NCBI RefSeq assembly: GCF_039534915.1
Contig: NZ_BAAAWE010000001.1
Coordinates: 2,232,001-2,296,000 of the forward strand
Length of the DNA stretch: 64,000 nt
Direction: 5' to 3'
DNA from: Streptomyces roseofulvus
GTDB lineage: Bacteria > Actinomycetota > Actinomycetes > Streptomycetales > Streptomycetaceae
The notes below the pieces were generated by a model. The model did no database searches. It saw only the letters and a program-made list of their open reading frames with translations, and had not been told where the DNA came from. How positions within the stretch are numbered: the first letter of the stretch is position 1; the number at the start of each line of letters is the position of its first letter. The translations under genes were made by a program, and so were the position numbers. This document shows positions 16,868 through 25,198 of this stretch, in pieces.

Positions 16868-18463
16868 GTGACCGAGCCGCACGACGACGGGATGCCGGAC
16901 GGTCTCACGGACCCGGAGCGGGCCGTGTGGCAGGCGTTCCGGATCGGCAGGACCTGCGATCTGACGGAGGGGGTGGCGGAGCGGGACGACCCGTTCGGGG
17001 CGGCGGCCTGGGGGCCGGAGCGGAGCGTGCGCGCCGACGTGGTGGCGGCGCTGCTGCTCGACGGGCCGACGGCCCGGTCGGGCCGGGTGGCCGCGCTGAA
17101 GCTGCGCGGGGTGCGGATCACCGGCGTGCTGGACCTGGCCGGCGGGTCCATAGCGCCGTACGTGGAGCTGCACGGCTGCCGCTTCGACAACGAGGTGGTG
17201 CTGCCCGAGGCCCGGTTCGGCACGCTCCGGATGGTCGGCTGCGCGCTGCCCCGCCTGGAGGCCGCCCGGCTGCACACCGAGGGCGATCTGCACCTGCCGC
17301 GCTGCCGGGTGCGCCGGGGCATCCGGCTGACCGACGCCCAGATCGGCACGGACCTGCTGATCAACCAGATCCAGGTGTGGCCGGACGGGCGCGGCCGGGC
17401 GATCACGGCGGACGGCATGGTGGTGGCGCAGGACCTCCAGGCCGAGCTGGTCGAGACGCACGGCGAGTTCAGTCTGCGCGGCGCGAAGGTCGGGGTCTCC
17501 CTCAGCCTGCGGGGCAGCGTGCTCCGCTCGGACCGGGGCCGCCGCGCGCTGAACGCGCCGCAGCTGACCGTCGAGCGGACCCTGTACCTGAACGCGGCCT
17601 GGGTGTACGAGGGCGGCGGGCAGTCCACGGCCACCCCGCCGTACGGGGTGGCGCCGGTCCGGGACGCCCAGCGGAAGCCGGCCGAGTTCCACGGCGGGGT
17701 CCGGCTGGACGACGGCCGCTTCGGCGACGCGGTGGACCTGAACCACGCCCGCTTCCTGCTCAGCGGGGCGCGCCGGGAGGAGCTGTCGCTGCGCCGGATC
17801 GTCACCCCGGAGCTGCGGTTCAACGGGGAGCGGCCGGAGGAGGGCCGGGTGGTGCTGAACGGCGCGAAGGTGGTGACGCTGATCGACCTGTCGACCAGCT
17901 GGCCGGGCCCCGGCGGCCTGGCGCTGAGCGGCTTCGTCTACGAGAACCTGGTGCCGTACGGGCACTTCCCGCTGGCCCGGCGGATCGAGTGGGTGGCGGC
18001 GGCGACCCCGGAGTACGCGCCGGAGCCGTACGAGCGGCTCGCGACCGTGCTGCGCAACAGCGGGGAGGACGCGGACGCCCGGGAGGTGCTGCTCGCCAAG
18101 CAGCGGCGCAGACGGGAGACGCTGCCGCTCGCCGGGAAGCTGTGGGGGTACGTGCAGGACTGGACGGTGGCGTACGGCTACCGGCCGGGCCGGGCGGCGC
18201 TGTGGATGGCGGTGCTGTGGGCGGCGGGCACGCTGGCCTTCTCCCGGTACGACCCGGTGCCGATCAAGGAGGGCGAGGGCCCGGCGTGGAACGGCACGCT
18301 GTACGCCCTGGACCTGCTGCTGCCGGTGATCACGCTCGGCCAGGACGGCTACTGGCGCCTGGAGGGCGGCTGGCAGTGGGCCGCGGCGGTGCTGATCCTG
18401 CTCGGCTGGATCCTGGCGACGACGGTGGCGGCGGGCGCGACCCGGCTGCTGCGGCGCGGCTGA
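16868..18463 (+). CDS. Membrane protein with beta-helix-like repeats, often labelled oxidoreductase
   Basis: The product is 531 aa. Residues about 55-380 show a loose repeat in which short beta strands carry L/V at fixed spacing (for example LKLRGVRITGVLDLAGG, GEFSLRGAKVGVSLSLRGS, NGAKVVTLIDLSTS), like a pentapeptide-style right-handed helix. A polar segment and two C-terminal membrane helices follow (about 440-458 and 500-522). Close Streptomyces homologues are commonly labelled membrane-associated oxidoreductase, but I see no cofactor motif. The start is GTG, with weak ribosome binding. It diverges from the his operon. Confidence 0.7.
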   Translation: MTEPHDDGMPDGLTDPERAVWQAFRIGRTCDLTEGVAERDDPFGAAAWGPERSVRADVVAALLLDGPTARSGRVAALKLRGVRITGVLDLAGGSIAPYVELHGCRFDNEVVLPEARFGTLRMVGCALPRLEAARLHTEGDLHLPRCRVRRGIRLTDAQIGTDLLINQIQVWPDGRGRAITADGMVVAQDLQAELVETHGEFSLRGAKVGVSLSLRGSVLRSDRGRRALNAPQLTVERTLYLNAAWVYEGGGQSTATPPYGVAPVRDAQRKPAEFHGGVRLDDGRFGDAVDLNHARFLLSGARREELSLRRIVTPELRFNGERPEEGRVVLNGAKVVTLIDLSTSWPGPGGLALSGFVYENLVPYGHFPLARRIEWVAAATPEYAPEPYERLATVLRNSGEDADAREVLLAKQRRRRETLPLAGKLWGYVQDWTVAYGYRPGRAALWMAVLWAAGTLAFSRYDPVPIKEGEGPAWNGTLYALDLLLPVITLGQDGYWRLEGGWQWAAAVLILLGWILATTVAAGATRLLRRG

Positions 18464-18586
18464 CGGACGGGCGCCGGTTCCGGGGCGGGGCGCGTGACGG
18501 CCGGGGGGAGACCGGGTGAGATCCGGGTGAAGGGAGACCGGCTCGGCGCGCCCGGACGGTCCCCCGATGGGAAGATGCGTCCTGCC

Positions 18587-19633
18587 ATGTCCTTCCTCCG
18601 CGCCCTGGTCGGCGCCGTCCGCTCGGCCCGGCACGCCCCGCGTCTCGCCGTCGGGCTGACGCCGGACGACGACGTGTTGCTGGACGCCCCGGACGACCGG
18701 CTCGCGCCGGCGCTGGTGGCGGCCGCGCTCGGCGATCCGGAGCCCGCCGCGAAGCTGCTCGCCACCACCCGGGACGCCGGCGACTGGGAGGACCGGGACC
18801 GCTATGTGGGGCGGCTCGCCACGTTCGCGTACAGCCGGGGCGAGTGGCTGGACCGCTGGCGGGCGGTCGCGCCGCGAGACCCCGACGCCCTGCTGGTGTC
18901 GGCGCAGCTCGCGGTCCGCCGGGCCTGGGAGTCGCCGGCCCGCGCCGAGCGGCTGCGCGAACTGGACCCGCTGCTGGGGCCGCTCGCCGAGGAGGCCGGG
19001 CGCGACCCGGTGCCGTGGCGGCTCGCGCTGGACCACGCGCGCGGGGCGCACGCCGGGCACGCGGTCTTCGAGCGGCTGTGGGAGCAGGCCCTGCTCCGCT
19101 CTCCGCACCACTACGGCTGCCATGTCGCCGCGCTGAAGTACCTGTCGGCGCAGTGGTACGGCTCGCACCGGGCGGCCTTCGACTTCGCGGAGCAGGCCGC
19201 CGACGACGCGGCGCCGGGCTCGCTGGTGCGGGCGCTGCCGGTGCGCGCGGCCTACGAGGGGCTGCGCCCGCTGCCCGGCTCGGGGCGTGCCCCGGCGGCC
19301 GGGCCGGCGGTGGACGAGGAGCGGGTCGACCGGGCGGCGGACCGGGGCCGGGCACTGTCGGCGGAGTTCGCGGCGGGCGACCCGTGGCCGGCCGAGGTGC
19401 GCAACCTGCTGGCGTACGTCCTGGTGGAGCGGGGGCGATGGGAGGAGGCGCTGGCCGAGTTCGGCCGGACGGGGCCGTACGCCACCTCCTTCCCGTGGGC
19501 GGTCGGCGGCCACGATCCGCTGCGGCGGTTCCTGGCCACCCGGGACCGGACGCGGGCCGAGCTGGCGCTCCGGACTCCGCTGTGGGGGCCCGCGCGCGGA
19601 ATCCCCGGACGGAGCGGTCCGCGCGGCCATTAG
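18587..19633 (+). CDS. TPR-like helical protein of unknown function
   Basis: The product is 348 aa, rich in Ala, Arg and Leu, with many short amphipathic helices and aromatic residues at the turns (YSRGEWLDRWRAVAPRDPDA, RGRWEEALAEFGRTGPY), which suggests a TPR-like scaffold. There is no signal peptide or membrane helix. I do not recognise a specific family. ATG at MSFLRALVGAVRSAR is taken as the start; another in-frame ATG lies 12 bases upstream. Its TAG stop forms the first bases of the -10 element of the next gene. Confidence 0.7.
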   Translation: MSFLRALVGAVRSARHAPRLAVGLTPDDDVLLDAPDDRLAPALVAAALGDPEPAAKLLATTRDAGDWEDRDRYVGRLATFAYSRGEWLDRWRAVAPRDPDALLVSAQLAVRRAWESPARAERLRELDPLLGPLAEEAGRDPVPWRLALDHARGAHAGHAVFERLWEQALLRSPHHYGCHVAALKYLSAQWYGSHRAAFDFAEQAADDAAPGSLVRALPVRAAYEGLRPLPGSGRAPAAGPAVDEERVDRAADRGRALSAEFAAGDPWPAEVRNLLAYVLVERGRWEEALAEFGRTGPYATSFPWAVGGHDPLRRFLATRDRTRAELALRTPLWGPARGIPGRSGPRGH

Positions 19634-19636
19634 GCT
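19631..19636 (+). promoter_or_regulatory. Candidate -10 element (TAGGCT) 8 bases before the Lon-N gene start
   Basis: TAGGCT matches the TANNNT pattern and ends 8 bases before the GTG, with no Shine-Dalgarno, so a leaderless transcript is likely. The element overlaps the stop codon of the preceding gene. Confidence 0.5.
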
Positions 19637-19644
19637 TGGCCGCT

Positions 19645-20382
19645 GTGACCACCGCTCGCCTGCCCCTCTTCCCGCTCAACGCGGTGCTGTTCCCGGGCCT
19701 CGTGCTGCCGCTCAACGTCTTCGAGGAGCGGTATCGCGCCATGATGCGCGCCCTGCTCGACATCGACGCCTCCGAGCCGCGGCGCTTCGCCGTGGTCGCG
19801 ATCCGGGACGGGTACGAGGTCGCACCGACCGCGCCCGGCATGCCGGACCCGACGGCGCTGCCCGAGAAGGGCCCGGCCGCGGGCTTCGGCCCCGACCCGC
19901 TGCGGAGCTTCCACCCGGTGGGGTGCGTCGCGGACGCGGCGAGCATCCGGCAGCGCGGGGACGGCTCGTACGAGGTGATGGTCACGGGCACCACCCGGGT
20001 GCGGCTGCGCTCGGTGGACGCGAGCGGTCCGTTTCTGACGGCCGAGACCGAGGAGCTTCCGGAGGAGCCGGGCGAGGAGGCCGAGGCGCTCGCCGAGGGG
20101 GTGCTGCGGGCCTTCCGGGCGTACCAGAAGCGGCTGGCGGGGGCACGGGAGCGGTCGCTGACGACCTCGGAGCTGCCCGACGACCCGTCGGTGGTGTCGT
20201 ACCTGGTCGCGGCGGCGGCCCAGGTGGACGTGCCGACGAAGCAGCGGCTCCTGGAGGCGCCGGACACCACGGTCCGGCTGCGCGAGGAGCTGGCGCTGCT
20301 GCGCGCGGAGACGGCGGTGCTGCGGCACCTGCCGTCGCTGCCGGCGGTGGAGCTGACCCAGGCGCCCACCTACCCGAACTGA
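19645..20382 (+). CDS. LON substrate-binding-domain protein
   Basis: The product is 245 aa and resembles only the N-terminal domain of Lon protease: RLPLFPLNAVLFPGLVLPLNVFEERYR at the start is the classic pattern, given here in short as PLFPLNAVLFPG and LPLNVFEERYR. There is no ATPase or protease part. Such stand-alone domains bind unfolded protein or act as adaptors; the partner is unknown. The GTG start is chosen because homology begins there and a promoter-like TAGGCT lies 8 bases before it. Confidence 0.85.
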   Translation: MTTARLPLFPLNAVLFPGLVLPLNVFEERYRAMMRALLDIDASEPRRFAVVAIRDGYEVAPTAPGMPDPTALPEKGPAAGFGPDPLRSFHPVGCVADAASIRQRGDGSYEVMVTGTTRVRLRSVDASGPFLTAETEELPEEPGEEAEALAEGVLRAFRAYQKRLAGARERSLTTSELPDDPSVVSYLVAAAAQVDVPTKQRLLEAPDTTVRLREELALLRAETAVLRHLPSLPAVELTQAPTYPN

Positions 20383-20409
20383 CGGACCGAGGGAACCGCG
20401 GAGGTCCCG

Positions 20410-20907
20410 GTGGCGAAGAAGAAGCAGAAGAACGGCGGGGGCACCCCGGCGACGGTGGCGCTGGCCGCGGCCGGCACGGCGTACACGCTGCACGCCTACG
20501 AGCACGACCCGGCCACCCCGTCGTACGGCGAGGAGGCGGCGGAGGCGCTCGGCGTCACGCCCGACCGGGTCTTCAAGACGCTGGTGGCGGACGTCGACGG
20601 GGAGCTGACGGTGGCGGTGGTGCCGGTCGCCGGACAGCTGGACCTGAAGGCGCTGGCCTCGGCGGTCGGCGGCAAGCGGGCGGCGATGGCGGACCCGGCC
20701 GCGGCCGAGCGGACGACCGGCTACGTCCGGGGCGGGATCTCCCCGCTGGGCCAGCGGAAGCGGCTGCGTACCGTGCTCGACTCCTCGGCGGCGGAGCACG
20801 GCACGATCTGCGTCTCGGCCGGCCGGCGGGGCCTGGAGGTCGAGCTCTCCCCCGCCGACCTGGCCGCGCTCACCTCGGCGGTGCTGGCGCCCATCGGCCG
20901 CGGCTGA
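20410..20907 (+). CDS. ybaK: Cys-tRNA(Pro) deacylase (YbaK/EbsC)
   Basis: The product is 165 aa, a YbaK-type editing domain that removes cysteine wrongly loaded on tRNA-Pro. Landmarks are VFKTLVADVDGELTVAVVP with the catalytic-pocket Lys, and GYVRGGISPLGQRKRL near the middle. The start is GTG, with GGAGG shortly upstream. It follows the Lon-N gene by 27 bases and is probably co-transcribed with it. Its stop is only nine bases from the stop of the opposing DUF2567 gene, without a terminator hairpin between. Confidence 0.93.
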   Translation: MAKKKQKNGGGTPATVALAAAGTAYTLHAYEHDPATPSYGEEAAEALGVTPDRVFKTLVADVDGELTVAVVPVAGQLDLKALASAVGGKRAAMADPAAAERTTGYVRGGISPLGQRKRLRTVLDSSAAEHGTICVSAGRRGLEVELSPADLAALTSAVLAPIGRG

Positions 20908-20916
20908 GCCGGGCGC

Positions 20917-21528
20917 TCAGCGCTTGTACGGCTCCCAGGGGCCGGGCTCGGGGTCGCGGGGGCCGAAGATCCCGGTCAGGACCAGGTGGACGATCGTGGC
21001 GGCGAGCGGCCAGGCCAGCATCGCGGCGGCGCCCATCTGGAGCTTCAGGGGGGCGTCGAAGACGACCCCGGGGCCGACGGCCTTGGCGTGGGCGACCACG
21101 TCGGAGGTCGGCCCCAGCGTCGTCCCCAGCCACCAGGCGAGCAGTGAGCCGAGGACGCCGCCGACGGCGAGCCCCAGGACGAGCGGGACGCCGCCCTTGC
21201 GGCGGGCGAGGAAGACGACGAGCCCGGCGACCGCGCCGAAGGCGAGCGCGAGGAGGACGAAGGTGCCGTCGGCGCCGATCGCGGCCTCCCCCTCGGAGTT
21301 GCGCAGGTAGACGCCCTTGCCGTCGGAGATCAGCTGGACCGTGGGCGCGAGCCACACCCAGAGCGCCCCGAGCACGGCGCCGGCGATCGCCGAGGCCGCC
21401 GTCACCACGAGGCCCTGGACGACCTCGGCCCCGGTGATCGGGTCACCGGCCGGGCCCTGCTGGGGCGGCGGCGGGGGCCAGGCGGGATCGTTCGGCGGCT
21501 GCTGGGGAGGCGTCAGGGGTGCGGTCAC
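20917..21528 (-). CDS. DUF2567 family membrane protein
   Basis: The product is 203 aa: a Pro/Gln-rich cytoplasmic start (residues 1-35), then four hydrophobic helices, with the family segment APTVQLISDGKGVYLRNSEG between the first two and a short basic tail. This matches the actinobacterial DUF2567 family, of unknown function. The start is GTG. It lies downstream of the ABC exporter pair on the same strand, 34 bases after the permease stop, so it may be the last gene of that operon. Confidence 0.75.
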   Translation of the reverse strand: MTAPLTPPQQPPNDPAWPPPPPQQGPAGDPITGAEVVQGLVVTAASAIAGAVLGALWVWLAPTVQLISDGKGVYLRNSEGEAAIGADGTFVLLALAFGAVAGLVVFLARRKGGVPLVLGLAVGGVLGSLLAWWLGTTLGPTSDVVAHAKAVGPGVVFDAPLKLQMGAAAMLAWPLAATIVHLVLTGIFGPRDPEPGPWEPYKR

Positions 21529-21562
21529 CCCGCCATCGTGCCAGGTGTGCCCGTGGCCCGCC

Positions 21563-22437
21563 TCAGCGGACCGCGGCCCTGCGGTACGCCCAGGTGGCGA
21601 CGGCCAGCGAGAGGACGCCGACGGCGCCGCAGACGGACAGGTCGACGGCGACGGCCGCCCAGTCGGGGTGCGGGTCGAAGGCGCGGGCCAGCGCCTCGAC
21701 GCCGTAGGTGGACGGCAGCAGGTCGCGGGCCCAGCCGATCGGGGCGGGCATCCGCTCGGCCGGCAGGACGCCGAGGAGCAGCGCGGCGGACATGCCGAGC
21801 TGGCCGAGGAGGGTGGCCAGCTCCTGGCGGGGGGCCAGCAGCCCGAGGGCCGCGCCGAGTCCGGCGAGGGCGGCGCCGGAGAGCGGCACCACGGCGGCGA
21901 GCAGCCACAGGTGGCCGAGCGGCAGGCCGAAGAGGACGGCTCCGGTGACGGCGGTGACGAGCGTGCCGGGGACGGTGAAGGAGGCGTACGCGCCGGCGGC
22001 GCCGAGCACCACGGCGGCGGGCGGCACCGGCAGGGTCGCGTAGTGGTCGAGGCCGCCGGAGGCGCGGAGCTGGCCGAAGTACTGGGCGAGCAGGTTGAGG
22101 GCGACGAAGGCGACGACGAGGACGGTGGAGCCGGCCACGACGGCGCGGGCCTCGGAGCCGCCGTCGACGACCCCGCGCATCAGGATCATGATCCCGATGG
22201 ACTGGAAGGTGGCGACGAAGAGCAGCGGGATGCGGGCGACCCGGGCGCGGCTGAGCTGCGCCCGGTAGACGGCCGCGAGGGAGGGCAGCAGCCGGGCGGA
22301 CGGGGCGAGGGGCGCCGCCTCGTCGGCGTCCCGGGCCGGGACGGCCGGCACGCCGGCCGTCAGGGCCTCGGCGGGCAGGGTGCTCAACGCGGACAGCTCC
22401 TGGGGATGACGTGCGGTGGGGGCTGGAGGGGTGGCGC

Positions 22438-22441
<4 letters not shown>
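21563..22441 (-). CDS. ABC-2 type exporter permease
   Basis: The product is 292 aa, with a cytoplasmic N-terminal region to about residue 60 and six membrane helices, the ABC-2 layout. The segment RMPAPIGWARDLLPSTYGVEALARAF near the last loop is typical of drug and lipid exporters of this class, cited here by its WARDLLPSTY core. The GTG start overlaps the stop of the ATPase gene (GTGA), so the two subunits are coupled. The substrate is unknown. Confidence 0.88.
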
Positions 22442-23421
<980 letters not shown>

Positions 23422-23432
23422 GGGGGAAGAGC

Positions 23433-24773
23433 CTACGGGGTCGCCGGTCCGGGTCCGGGCGCGGGGGCGTGTTCGGCGGCGGCGCGGACGTCGATCTCGC
23501 GCCAGAAGCCGGCCCGGATGGCGTACCGGTCGTGCTCGTCGATCTGGTCGTCCTTGTGGGCGAGGAGGCCGAAGCGGGCGGCGTAGCGGAGGAGTTCGCC
23601 GTCGATGCGGTGCGGGATGCGGGGGTAGAGGACGGAGAGCCGCTGGACGTGGCTCTGCTCGGGGAGCCGTTCCAGCCACCGGCGGGCGAACACCTGCCCG
23701 ACCTCGAAGGGGTCGCCGCCGACGGTGGTGATGTCCTCCTCGCGGTCGGCCCAGCGCTGCTCGGCGCTGGTGAGCTGGGCGAGGGTGGGCAGCGAGGCGG
23801 TCTCGGGCGGCTCGCCGAGGGCGGTCGGGGGCCGCTCGACCCAGCCCCGGTCGGAGGACCAGCGCAGGGCGCTGGCCGCCTGGGGGGCGGTGGGGTGCGC
23901 GGCGGGCGTGGGGGCGGCGGGGCGCAGCCCGGCGAGGTCCTTGGGGGTGGGGACGGTCCGGCCGGCGGCGGGGGCGGGGACGGCGGCGGGTCCGTGCCCG
24001 TCGGCGGCGGGGGCGGGGGCGCCGTCGGGGGCCGGGCGCCCGTTCCGGGCGGCGGCCTCCGCGGCCCGCTCGGCGGAGGCGAGGGCGGACTCGGGGAGCG
24101 GCGCGGAGAGGATGGCGGCGATCTCGGGGCGGGGCACCGGCGGCGGGGCGCAGACACCGGTGAGGTCCTTGGCGCGGACGGCCCGGGTGATCCAGGTCCG
24201 GTCGAGGACCCGGCGCTCGTCGGCCTCGGCGACCAGGTCCTCGGACTGGTTGTAGTCTCCGTCGGCGGCCTGGACGGCCCAGAGGTGCACGGCGACGCCG
24301 TGCTCCTTGGCGGACATCAGGCCGGGGAGCAGGTCGCCGTCGCCGGTGACGAGGACGATGTCGGAGCAGGCGCGGTTGCGGGCCAGTTCGGTGAGCTCGG
24401 TGTGCATGGCCGCGTCGACGCCCTTCTGCGCCCAGCGGCCGTCGCTGCGGGTCAGGGCGCCCAGCCGGACGGTGACCCGGGGCATGACGCGGAGCCGGCG
24501 GTGTTCGGGCTGGGGCACCCGGTCGGGGGCGCCGTCGAACCAGTAGATCCGCAGCAGCGGGAGGCCGGTCTCGGTCTCGGCCCGCTCCCGCAGCTGCTGG
24601 ATGAGCCCGGCGTGGTCCACGCTGATGCGGGACCGCGCCGAGTCCCCGGCGAGCAGGCTGGCGGCGGCCCCCAGCAGATAGCCGGCGTCCACCAGGACGA
24701 CGCATCGGTCCACGTGCTCCACCTTCTTTCGGATCTCGGCCGGACTCGGGATCTCAGGTGCTCCGGGTTCCAT
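23433..24773 (-). CDS. NYN-domain (PIN-like) putative RNase
   Basis: The product is 446 aa. The N-terminal third (about 20-190) is a NYN/LabA-type domain with the expected acidic residues in VVLVDAGYLLG, QKGVDAAMHTEL and DIVLVTGDGDLLPGL, so a metal-dependent nuclease is likely. A long Ala/Pro-rich linker (about 225-320) joins it to a C-terminal domain (about 325-435) with DPFEVGQVFARRWLERLP and a winged-helix-like end, probably for RNA or protein binding. The target is unknown. The ATG start is clear. It diverges from the 57-aa Gln-rich gene. Confidence 0.85.
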   Translation of the reverse strand: MEPGAPEIPSPAEIRKKVEHVDRCVVLVDAGYLLGAAASLLAGDSARSRISVDHAGLIQQLRERAETETGLPLLRIYWFDGAPDRVPQPEHRRLRVMPRVTVRLGALTRSDGRWAQKGVDAAMHTELTELARNRACSDIVLVTGDGDLLPGLMSAKEHGVAVHLWAVQAADGDYNQSEDLVAEADERRVLDRTWITRAVRAKDLTGVCAPPPVPRPEIAAILSAPLPESALASAERAAEAAARNGRPAPDGAPAPAADGHGPAAVPAPAAGRTVPTPKDLAGLRPAAPTPAAHPTAPQAASALRWSSDRGWVERPPTALGEPPETASLPTLAQLTSAEQRWADREEDITTVGGDPFEVGQVFARRWLERLPEQSHVQRLSVLYPRIPHRIDGELLRYAARFGLLAHKDDQIDEHDRYAIRAGFWREIDVRAAAEHAPAPGPGPATP

Positions 24774-24957
24774 CGAGTCTGCCCGACGGCCCGGGGGTTG
24801 ACGGCCGGAACTCGATCATCGGCGTGGCGGAGCCGGCACCCGGGGCCGCGCGGGACCTCCTCACGCACCGTAATGATCCAACATGCGGTGGTTTCTCCCG
24901 TATGTGAGTCTGACAGCGGCCCTGGCCCCTAGATCCCTTCGAGGAGGCATCATCCCC

Positions 24958-25131
24958 ATGGCCAAGAACCGCAACCAGAACCGTCAGAAGCAGCAGCAGT
25001 CGCCGGCCGAGCGCGGTGCCCAGCAGGCGCAGCAGTCGTCGATGGAGTCCCAGGCCGAGAGCCGCGCCTCCCAGGTCACCCCCGGTGACATGGCGCGGAA
25101 GGGCCGTCAGAAGCGCTTCGGCCACAACTGA
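24958..25131 (+). CDS. Small Gln-rich hydrophilic protein, function unknown
   Basis: The product is 57 aa: MAKNRNQNRQKQQQSPAERG, then Gln/Ser/Glu-rich sequence, ending in ARKGRQKRFGHN. It has no Cys or Trp, no hydrophobic core and no signal, so it is probably disordered and binds nucleic acid or ribosomes through its basic ends. The ribosome-binding site GAGGAGG is strong, which suggests good expression. It stands alone between NYN and dnaE and is followed by a perfect 15-bp hairpin. I have no function to offer; the end and low complexity recall small stress or spore-associated proteins. Confidence 0.75.
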   Translation: MAKNRNQNRQKQQQSPAERGAQQAQQSSMESQAESRASQVTPGDMARKGRQKRFGHN

Positions 25132-25147
25132 CGCCCGGAAGACGGCA

Positions 25148-25181
25148 AAGGGGCGCGCCCGTGACGACGGGCGCGCCCCTT
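25148..25181. terminator. Bidirectional terminator between the Gln-rich gene and dnaE
   Basis: A perfect 15-bp stem (25148-25162/25167-25181) closes a GACG loop, with AA at the outer left and TT at the outer right. It sits in the 67-base gap between two convergent stops and can serve both strands. Confidence 0.85.
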
Positions 25182-25198
25182 GCGCGTGTGCGGACCGG

